20,164 nucleotides of DNA from Candidatus Rifleibacteriota bacterium (GTDB lineage: Bacteria > Muiribacteriota > Ozemobacteria > Ozemobacterales > Ozemobacteraceae), in NCBI GenBank assembly GCA_028691595.1, contig JAQUZA010000012.1, forward strand, positions 1 through 20,164. The letters run 5' to 3'. The notes below the pieces were generated by a model that saw only the letters and a list, made by a program, of their open reading frames with translations, was not told the origin of the DNA and made no database searches. Numbering within the stretch: the stretch's first letter is position 1; every line of letters starts with the position of its first letter. A program made the position numbers and the translations under genes. Shown here piece by piece: positions 13,766-20,164 of the stretch.

Positions 13766-16059
13766 AGAGATACGCTGCCCGCCAGGGCTCTGCAATCATT
13801 ACCGCCATTGGCATGGGAATCGTGCTGATGTTCATCATGGCTGCCATTCACACCTTTTCTTCATACCGCATGCAGACAACTATTCAGGAAAGCCGTAAAG
13901 TGAAAGCCCTCGGCCTTGCCGAAGCCGGCCTGGAACTTGCAATTGGTGAGCTTTTCAACAATTCAGGTTTCGAGACCCATGAACTGGCAAAAGATCTCAA
14001 ATGGCTCGGAGCCAAATCGCGTGAGCAGAATCTAAAAGACTTGAGTGCGCACGGCCTTAAAATCGATAACAACAGCACCGGGGTTTATAGCGGCACCCTG
14101 GGAGACGGAAAATTTAAAGTCAGGGTTGGCCGCATACCATACAAAGATGACGATAAAACCAAGAATACTGACGAAAGTCTCAGTTATATCAAGATCGAAT
14201 CTCTTGGCATTTATGACACAACGGTTAGACGCGTTGAAGCGGTAATTAACCGCCGTTTTCCCGCCCGCGAGTTTCTCATGTATGACGGTGGTTTTTTATC
14301 GATGGTCTTCGGTCAAACAAATAAAAACAACAAAAACGTTTTTTCAACCGGTCACCTTTACGGTCACAAAGGCATCGAAATCGGGCGAATTCTCATGTCG
14401 TCTCATAACAACGCCATACCTGGCACCACCCAGGAGCTTGACGATATGAATGCAATAATCTCCGGAGCCGGAGGCATCTTCATTTACAGCCCGATTCAGT
14501 CAACGTTTCGTGCCAAACCCGGTTTGCCAAAAATGACCAAGGTAATTCCAACCAATACAGTCTTCCCTACCGCCGGCACCTATGATAATCCTGCCGACAT
14601 ACCCTTCGGAGCCTATCCAAAAGAGCTCGAAGGAAAGACCCCTGCATTGCCGGAAGATCTCAAACCCTGGATAAAAGATAAACACTCCGGCCTGTCGATT
14701 CCGCCAAGAGCCCCTCCTTTCGAGCAGTACAAGCTTGAGGCCAAATCAGGCAAGGGGCTTTATATCGCCACAAATGACAGCAGCAACCTGAGCGTAGATT
14801 ACAAAATGCCCACCTCCTGGACCAACGGGCCGCATGAACTAGATGTTGCCTATCTTGATTTCGGCAGTAACCTGCGTGAGAGCAAAGTTACCGTTCCTGA
14901 AAACGGGGTAATTTATTCTGAAAAAGACGTGGTGATCAAGGGGAATCCCCCGAAGAACATCAGCATCATCAGTGCGAAAAACGTTTTCGTGGCCGGTGAC
15001 TTCAATCAGGGGGCCGACCGCAATGCCGCTGATGGCCATGGTTTCTATGGCTTTCCCCAGGATTACGATGATAACAGCAACGCTTTAATAGCCAACGATT
15101 ACTCAAGCACCGTCAAATCACTTTTTCTTGACGATGTTAACGACACAGCATACAAGAACCACGTTGCTGCAACTGTCATTGCCCGCGAAAGAGTAGTTTA
15201 CGACTACCGAAGCCCGGTAGACTGTTTCGAGAACGAACTCGTGCCATTCATGAAATACAAGCTTGCCGAAAAAATCTCTGATGAAGGCACAGCCAAAGCA
15301 AACTGCCTTGATCGCAACAAGAGTGGCATCATTGAAGCTAAAGCTACGGTAGAAGAATTTGAACAGGATATCGACAGTTTTTTCAATGAATTCCCGATCA
15401 ACAGTGCAGCGCATGCGGCTCTAAAGACTGAATTGAAGCAGTCTTATGAAGACAATGCCGGCAAATTCGATTTTGCAAAATTTGATGAAGCCAGCATGAA
15501 GGTCTGGAAAGAATACGCGAAAAACTACGAAAAAGCCGGTCTGCGGGGTGCAGTAAGTAATGAAGCCAGCACCTCGGCCTACGGAGTTTATGGTTTGCTC
15601 AACGGTCTCAAAGTCAAAATGGGAATTCCTGACCCGACAAAAGATATAAGTGACCTCAGCGTAGTAAAAGACACGGCCGGCGATTATCTATATTTTCCTG
15701 AGATGACCTGTAACGCCATGTTTATTTCGTGCGGCAAGCTAAACAACAAATTCTATGCCGGGCCAGACGTTCAGAAATATTACAACAAAATCGGCCTGAA
15801 TGGCAGCAGCGAAATTGGCATCAATCATTCGAGAACCACTCACTTCGTTCATCGTGTCTATGGATCAGAAATGAATCTCAGACTTTTTAACGTTCATAGA
15901 ATAGAGAACCACAATTATATTCCCCCGACGCGAAGAAAGATTTATGACGAGACTTTACCCAAAATGGGCCTTGTCGACAGCAAATTTGAACTTGCCGGTT
16001 TTGTGGTGGTTTCATGGAAAGACACCATGGCCACCCCCGAAGAGTTTAATTCGTTCTAA
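13762..16059 (+). CDS. Very large PilX/GspK-like pilin-related protein
   Basis: The 765 residues start MKRYAARQG followed by a hydrophobic helix SAIITAIGMGIVLMFIMAAI; cleavage after G9 would put threonine, not glutamate, at position 5, as is typical of GspK/PilX. KALGLAEAGLELAIGEL (about 48-64) is the usual helix of this class. A large middle region follows, with a segment of repeating short strands (GVIYSEKDVVIKG and IISAKNVFVAGDF), then a helical, charged region (about 490-600) and a mixed C-terminal part. GspK proteins are usually about 300-350 residues, so this is over twice that size. It overlaps the upstream gene by 4 nt. A role at the tip of a pilus or pseudopilus is inferred from order and N-terminus. 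Confidence 0.75.
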   Translation: MKRYAARQGSAIITAIGMGIVLMFIMAAIHTFSSYRMQTTIQESRKVKALGLAEAGLELAIGELFNNSGFETHELAKDLKWLGAKSREQNLKDLSAHGLKIDNNSTGVYSGTLGDGKFKVRVGRIPYKDDDKTKNTDESLSYIKIESLGIYDTTVRRVEAVINRRFPAREFLMYDGGFLSMVFGQTNKNNKNVFSTGHLYGHKGIEIGRILMSSHNNAIPGTTQELDDMNAIISGAGGIFIYSPIQSTFRAKPGLPKMTKVIPTNTVFPTAGTYDNPADIPFGAYPKELEGKTPALPEDLKPWIKDKHSGLSIPPRAPPFEQYKLEAKSGKGLYIATNDSSNLSVDYKMPTSWTNGPHELDVAYLDFGSNLRESKVTVPENGVIYSEKDVVIKGNPPKNISIISAKNVFVAGDFNQGADRNAADGHGFYGFPQDYDDNSNALIANDYSSTVKSLFLDDVNDTAYKNHVAATVIARERVVYDYRSPVDCFENELVPFMKYKLAEKISDEGTAKANCLDRNKSGIIEAKATVEEFEQDIDSFFNEFPINSAAHAALKTELKQSYEDNAGKFDFAKFDEASMKVWKEYAKNYEKAGLRGAVSNEASTSAYGVYGLLNGLKVKMGIPDPTKDISDLSVVKDTAGDYLYFPEMTCNAMFISCGKLNNKFYAGPDVQKYYNKIGLNGSSEIGINHSRTTHFVHRVYGSEMNLRLFNVHRIENHNYIPPTRRKIYDETLPKMGLVDSKFELAGFVVVSWKDTMATPEEFNSF

Positions 16060-16064
16060 GGGGC

Positions 16065-16093
16065 TTGAACAGGCTTTCTTATTGTGTTACAAT
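16065..16093 (+). promoter_or_regulatory. Sigma70-type promoter with extended -10
   Basis: TTGAAC (16065-16070), a 17-nt spacer and TACAAT (16088-16093) preceded by TGT, giving an extended TGn -10 element. It begins 5 nt after the stop codon of the pilin-related gene and would start transcription near 16100, just before the four-cysteine mini-protein gene. Confidence 0.7.
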
Positions 16094-16112
16094 ACTTTGC
16101 ATCGGAGACGTC

Positions 16113-16301
16113 ATGGAAGATAGATGCCCCCTTTGCCTCAAGTTACGAAATTTTGACATACCAGAAAAAAGCTATCTAAAGTTTCAGAATAGTGAACGTC
16201 TGGTGTGCCAGCAGTGTGCCGAAGAAATTCGCGGTCAAATGCGACCGACCTGGCAGATCATTGCAGGTCGGGTTTTTCCTCGCAGTCTCAGAAATAATTA
16301 G
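16113..16301 (+). CDS. Small four-cysteine (zinc-ribbon-like) protein
   Basis: The 62-residue protein has two CxxC knuckles, CPLC (5-8) and CQQC (32-35), 23 residues apart, and a basic C-terminus (KxxR-like, RVFPRSLRNN). Such a pattern usually binds one zinc ion; the target is unknown. The ATG at 16113 has GGAG 5 nt upstream. An alternative TTG start at 16065 would lie within the promoter and was rejected. It is followed 17 nt later by the CheR-type gene, so the two are probably co-transcribed. Confidence 0.7.
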   Translation: MEDRCPLCLKLRNFDIPEKSYLKFQNSERLVCQQCAEEIRGQMRPTWQIIAGRVFPRSLRNN

Positions 16302-16318
16302 AATACAAAGGCTTATTA

Positions 16319-17377
16319 ATGGCTATAAGCAGATTCAGCGGCAAAGAAATAGAAGATTTCTGTGTTTTTTTGTCGCGCGAATATGGCCTGAGTTTTCCAC
16401 CGGCACGCTATTCATTTGTCGAAAACCGTGTAGAACCTTTGCTGGCTGATTTCAGCTGCCGCACGCTTTCAGATATTATTCTGCGCGCCAAACGTGACTT
16501 GAAACTGCGCATGGACCTGCTTAACAATTTGACGACCAATGAAACCTGGTTTTTCAGACATCCTGAGCATTTCACCATCCTGAAAAAACACGTTCTTCCA
16601 GACATTCTTGCCAGAAAAGCCAGAACTGGTGATAACCGGCTCAGCATCTGGTCGGCCGGTTGTTCAGTTGGGGCTGAACTGTTTTCTATTCTTTTTACCC
16701 TTTTTGACGTGCTGCCGGAGCCAGCTGCCCATAACCTTCAGCTGATCGGCAGCGACATTTCGTCTGACGCGATAAAATCAGCAAGAGAAGGCATATTCGA
16801 AGGTCACCAGCTTCGCCTGATCGGTCACCAGATGCTGCGCCGTTTTTTTGACGAGCTTGGCCGTGATAAGTGGCAGATAAAGGCAGAATTCAAAAAATAC
16901 GTGACGTTTGAGGTTCTAAATCTTCTGAACAGCTGGCCAGCCAGAACCTACGACATAATATTCTGCCGTAATACCATGATTTATTTTGATCAGGACAACA
17001 AGACAAAGCTGACCGAGCGCTTCTTCAACGCTCTGCACAACGACGGTTATTTTCTGACCAGTGCCAATGAAACCATTCATGACGATGGCAGCTCAGGTGT
17101 TCGCCGGCTGTTTCTTGAGAATGAAATTATCTATCAGAAGTCAGGTACCCAGAAAGATTTCGTAATCTTCAATTTTGTTACCCCGGCTGACCTGCTGCGC
17201 GCCTTAAATATTTTAAAAAATAACGGCTTCGACTATCACCTCGAAAAACTCGCAACTGAGCATGAGCTTGCGCCTACCCGGGCTATCTTCATCAACAGCA
17301 GCGATATAAACAAGGTTGAAGAGCTTTTCAATCTCAGTTCCATAAAAATTTCCAGCGTCCAGTCTTTAAGCCGATAA
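16319..17377 (+). CDS. cheR: CheR-type SAM-dependent methyltransferase with extra C-terminal domain
   Basis: CheR methylates glutamate side chains of chemoreceptors. The 352 residues show the N-terminal helical domain with NNLTTNETWFFRHPEHF (69-85) and the catalytic domain with IWSAGCSVGAELFSI (110-124), GSDISSDAIKSAREGIF (144-160) and DIIFCRNTMIYFDQ (212-225). The SAM motif usually reads GCSTGEEPYS; here it is GCSVGAELFS, so the first glutamate is alanine. After about residue 282 there is an added 70-residue alpha/beta segment (VTPADLLRALNILKNNGF, then RAIFINSSDINKVEELF) instead of the TPR extension seen in some relatives. AAAGG lies 7 nt before the ATG. No chemoreceptor or CheB is nearby, so the substrate is unknown. 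Confidence 0.88.
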   Translation: MAISRFSGKEIEDFCVFLSREYGLSFPPARYSFVENRVEPLLADFSCRTLSDIILRAKRDLKLRMDLLNNLTTNETWFFRHPEHFTILKKHVLPDILARKARTGDNRLSIWSAGCSVGAELFSILFTLFDVLPEPAAHNLQLIGSDISSDAIKSAREGIFEGHQLRLIGHQMLRRFFDELGRDKWQIKAEFKKYVTFEVLNLLNSWPARTYDIIFCRNTMIYFDQDNKTKLTERFFNALHNDGYFLTSANETIHDDGSSGVRRLFLENEIIYQKSGTQKDFVIFNFVTPADLLRALNILKNNGFDYHLEKLATEHELAPTRAIFINSSDINKVEELFNLSSIKISSVQSLSR

Positions 17378-17421
17378 TTTTTTTGTTCATCCATGTGAGG
17401 CTTGTTGCCGATTAAATAGGT

Positions 17422-17886
17422 GTGCAACAGCCCGAAACAGATAATAATCACATTCGCATTCGCGTAACCGTTCTCCTCAAAAGGGAAGACGGCAAGATCT
17501 GCTTTGTCAGACACCTGAAAAACGGCAGGCGTTACTGGCTGCTGCCCGGCGGAGGCCAGGACCCGCTTGAAGCAGCTGAAGTAACAGCTGCCAGAGAGCT
17601 CCATGAAGAGTTGCGCATCAGAGCAGAGGGCTTTCGCCTTCTATTTGTGCGCGAATCAATGAACCAGGAAGCGGCAAGACACATTCAGTTTCTCGTGTTT
17701 GAAGGGCTCAACCCCGACTTCTCAACTCTCTCGACCGGAGAAGACGAGCGTGTTGAGGGTTTTGATTTTTTTGGCCCCGAAGAAATTGCCCATAAAGAGA
17801 TTTTTCCGGCAATGAAAGACGACATTCTCATTTTCGCCAGCGGTCAGACACCAGAATTGTTCAAGACCCTGGATTGGATTCCATGA
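17422..17886 (+). CDS. Nudix hydrolase
   Basis: Nudix enzymes hydrolyse a nucleoside diphosphate linked to another moiety; the substrate cannot be told here. The 154 residues contain a full Nudix box at 44-66 (G44, E50, R58-E59, E62-E63), except that the late glycine is replaced by arginine (EELRI). LLPGG precedes the box as usual. The start is a GTG at 17422; an in-frame TAA lies three codons upstream and no ATG or better start is visible, and the Shine-Dalgarno sequence is weak. It lies 44 nt after cheR and 16 nt before the TPR gene, in the same direction. Confidence 0.85.
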   Translation: MQQPETDNNHIRIRVTVLLKREDGKICFVRHLKNGRRYWLLPGGGQDPLEAAEVTAARELHEELRIRAEGFRLLFVRESMNQEAARHIQFLVFEGLNPDFSTLSTGEDERVEGFDFFGPEEIAHKEIFPAMKDDILIFASGQTPELFKTLDWIP

Positions 17887-17902
17887 TTGATGGAGGCAGG
17901 CA

Positions 17903-20164
17903 ATGGTTGAAAAAAAATATGAACAGATAATCAGGGATTGCAAAAAGCGGATAGCCGCCAATCCACGCGACTTTTTTGCCTACTATCAACTGGCTCGCGC
18001 GCTAGAGATGTCGGGCGAGACTGATCGCGCCATCAACGTCTTTAAAGATGCCATAACAATTAACCCCAAAGACGCTTATGCCCACAACTTCATTGGTCTT
18101 GCATATCGCAACAAGGGGATGCTCAACGAAGCCATCACCGAGTTCAAAAAAGCGATAATGTTCAACACCAGCTACGCCTTTCCTTACGCCAACCTCGGGG
18201 TTATTTACAAACTGAAGGGCATGTACGACGAAGCTATCATCCGTTTCAAGAAAGCTATATCGCTGAAACCTGATTTTGCTTTTGCTCACCTGCAGCTTGG
18301 ACTTATTTACAAACTGAAAAAACTTTATGATGAATCAATTGTCAGACTTAAAAATGCGATTGATTTGAACCGTGATTACGCTTACGCGCATTTTTCTCTG
18401 GGCGCAGTATATCTTGAAATCGGCAAGCCCCGCAAAGCAGTGGTTGAATTCAAGAAGGCGGTGTTGCTCAACCCTCAGGATGCCTATGCTCTGAGCCAGC
18501 TTGGTCGCAGTTTTGTGGCCATGGAAAACTTTGAAGAAGCTGCAAAGTATCTGCGCGAATCGATCAAAATCAACCCCGATAACGCTTTTGCCTTTCTAAA
18601 CCTTGGCATGGCGCACTTTTTCGATCAATCGTATGACGAAGCGGTTGAATCGTTCAAGCGGGTTTTATCTATTAACCCGATGCTGATCGAAGCTAATGTC
18701 TATCTGGGTCAATCCTTTCTTAAACAGGGTATGGACGACGCGGCCCTGGCAGAATTTCGCAAAGCCCTGAAAATTGACCCGAAGTATCCGCGCCTGCGTT
18801 TGTTCATTGGCATCGTTATGCGCAAAAAGGGCGAAATTCAAAAATCAATTGAGATGTTCAGACTCGAAAACAATCTTAATCCTAATGATGCCGAGTTGCA
18901 TTTTAACCTCGGCCTAGCTTACAAAGATCGTGGCATGCTCGATGAAGCGACAGGCGAATTAAAGCGCAGCCTGTTTCTCGATCAGAAGATGAGTCGCGCT
19001 CATGATATTCTTGGCGAAATTTATGATGTAAAAGGTCAATGCGAGCAGGCGGTTTATCACTGGCGCAAAGCTGGAGAGCTCCGACGCAAGCCAGGTACAG
19101 ACTCCGCGATTAAACCAGCAGCGGTCATCAAAAACAAAACCGAAATGGATATGATGATCGAGAAGTTCAAAGCAGAGATAGCCAATAATCCAAACAACGC
19201 CGAGGCTCACTACAAACTGGCTTCTGCTTATAAAAACAAAGAAATGTATGACGAAGCAATTATTGAATTTAGAAAAGTAATTGCCCTGAATCCATACGAC
19301 AGCTTCGCCAACTACAATCTTGAAGTAATTTATCGCCTCAAAGGCATAGATGACCAGAATCTGACACGCTGGAAACGCTCGGTAACAATCAACCCCGACA
19401 ACGCCGGGGCCCATTATCGGCTGGGTCTTGCCTATCGCGAAAAAGGTCTGGTCGATGAAGCCATTCGTGAATGGGAAAAGGCGGTAGCGCTTGACCCCGA
19501 TTTCTCGCACGCCCATCTGCAGCTTGGAATTGCCTATAAAAGCGTCGGCAAGGCTGATATGGCGATCAATTCATGGCACAAAACCATTGAGCTTGACCCT
19601 GAATTTCAGGAAGCCTTCTTTCATCTCGGCAAAGCCTATTTGAACCAGGGCCGACTTGAAGAAGCCATCAGTTCGATTAAACGCACGATCAAGCTTAACC
19701 CCGGCGACACCGAAAGCCGCTATCTTCTCGGCTTGATCTACAAAAACAACGGCATGATGGAAGATGCCCGCGAAACTTTTGAGGATCTTCTCAAATACCA
19801 GGATGACAACCCGGCAGTGTTGCTGGCACTTGGGGCTGTGTACAAAAGCCTCAACCAGCTCGAAAATGCTTTGAACTGTGTGATGATGAGTATAAGACTC
19901 GATGATGACAAGTTCTATGCACATTATCTACTGGGAAGCATTTATCGCAGCCTTGGCAATCGAGAACTGGCAGAGCTTGCCTTCAAAAAGTCTATTTCCC
20001 TCAATCCTGAAGATGCATTTTCACAGTATAGCCTGGGCGTTCTTTACAAGAATACCGGCAGAGTTCCTCAGGCAATCAAGGCATTTTCTCAGGCAATCGA
20101 ACTCGATTCTGACGATGCCTATTCGCACTCTCACCTCGGGCTTTCTTTCTACGAACAGGGTCAA
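17903..20164 (+). CDS. Long TPR protein (partial, 3' end outside window)
   Basis: The frame stays open for 754 codons to the window edge. GGAGG 6 nt before the ATG fixes the start. No signal peptide is seen, so it is probably cytoplasmic. Residues 21-394 form eleven TPR repeats of exactly 34 residues, most with the pattern xNPxxAxAHxxLGxxYxxxGxxxEAIxxFKKAI. A linker (395-429) with PGTD and KNKTEMDMM follows, then a second array from 430 on with nine full repeats and a tenth cut by the window edge. Both arrays are preceded by a similar capping helix. TPR arrays bind other proteins; partners are not evident. Some second-array repeats carry tryptophan in the second helix (RWKRS, EWEKA, SWHKT). 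Confidence 0.93.
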   Translation, partial: MVEKKYEQIIRDCKKRIAANPRDFFAYYQLARALEMSGETDRAINVFKDAITINPKDAYAHNFIGLAYRNKGMLNEAITEFKKAIMFNTSYAFPYANLGVIYKLKGMYDEAIIRFKKAISLKPDFAFAHLQLGLIYKLKKLYDESIVRLKNAIDLNRDYAYAHFSLGAVYLEIGKPRKAVVEFKKAVLLNPQDAYALSQLGRSFVAMENFEEAAKYLRESIKINPDNAFAFLNLGMAHFFDQSYDEAVESFKRVLSINPMLIEANVYLGQSFLKQGMDDAALAEFRKALKIDPKYPRLRLFIGIVMRKKGEIQKSIEMFRLENNLNPNDAELHFNLGLAYKDRGMLDEATGELKRSLFLDQKMSRAHDILGEIYDVKGQCEQAVYHWRKAGELRRKPGTDSAIKPAAVIKNKTEMDMMIEKFKAEIANNPNNAEAHYKLASAYKNKEMYDEAIIEFRKVIALNPYDSFANYNLEVIYRLKGIDDQNLTRWKRSVTINPDNAGAHYRLGLAYREKGLVDEAIREWEKAVALDPDFSHAHLQLGIAYKSVGKADMAINSWHKTIELDPEFQEAFFHLGKAYLNQGRLEEAISSIKRTIKLNPGDTESRYLLGLIYKNNGMMEDARETFEDLLKYQDDNPAVLLALGAVYKSLNQLENALNCVMMSIRLDDDKFYAHYLLGSIYRSLGNRELAELAFKKSISLNPEDAFSQYSLGVLYKNTGRVPQAIKAFSQAIELDSDDAYSHSHLGLSFYEQGQ

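Noticed and set aside
17378..17421. T-run after cheR as a possible terminator
   Set aside because: The seven T residues are not preceded by a GC-rich stem; the only matching arms (AAGCC and GGCTT) are on either side of the T-run and far apart.
18959..19924. Minus-strand open frames opposite the TPR gene (18959-19516 and 19571-19924)
   Set aside because: They are antisense shadows with repeated GVxGV-type patterns that arise from the TPR repeats, and no ribosome binding sites or domains support them.

Overview
The window looks like chromosomal DNA from a Gram-negative-type (diderm) bacterium that is neither a proteobacterium nor a typical Firmicute. The evidence is a predicted outer-membrane beta-barrel protein, Sec signal peptides, type IV pilin-like proteins, the MEP isoprenoid pathway and Shine-Dalgarno-led genes at intermediate GC. 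The mix of pilin-like clusters, long TPR proteins and secreted proteins without a recognised family would fit a candidate phylum such as Riflebacteria. That placement is a low-confidence impression, because nothing here is a phylogenetic marker.

Layout. (1) Positions 7337 to 1, minus strand: one tightly packed run of nine genes, accB-like, accC, xseA, xseB, ispA, ispD, ispE, dxr, ispF (ispF runs off the window). It joins fatty-acid precursor synthesis, exonuclease VII and most of the MEP pathway with a prenyl diphosphate synthase. (2) 7338-7710: a divergent regulatory region with a near-consensus sigma70-type promoter and inverted repeats. (3) 7711-8791: a single-gene unit for a secreted protein of unknown family, ended by a strong terminator. 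(4) 8830-10140: a TPR plus beta-barrel outer-membrane protein. (5) 11227 to 10137, minus strand: an AmrB/MEMO1-family protein followed by a small membrane protein. (6) 11394-16059: a DUF1343 (NamZ-like) secreted protein coupled to three pilin-like genes in the order of GspI-J-K or PilV-W-X. (7) 16065-20164: a good promoter, a four-cysteine mini-protein, a CheR-type methyltransferase, a Nudix hydrolase and a very long TPR protein that is still open at the window edge.

How the genes fit together. The minus-strand run is housekeeping and resembles the accB-accC-xseA-xseB-ispA order known from Firmicutes, extended by ispD-ispE-dxr-ispF. Its first gene is the main surprise: it has the BCCP fold sequence up to its C-terminus, but the lysine that normally carries biotin is replaced by serine. 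In region 6 a NamZ relative that has lost several family motifs is transcribed with a putative pilus or pseudopilus tip set. In region 7 the CheR protein has a changed SAM motif and an extra C-terminal domain, and no other chemotaxis gene is visible. No tRNA, rRNA, CRISPR array, insertion sequence or phage gene was seen.
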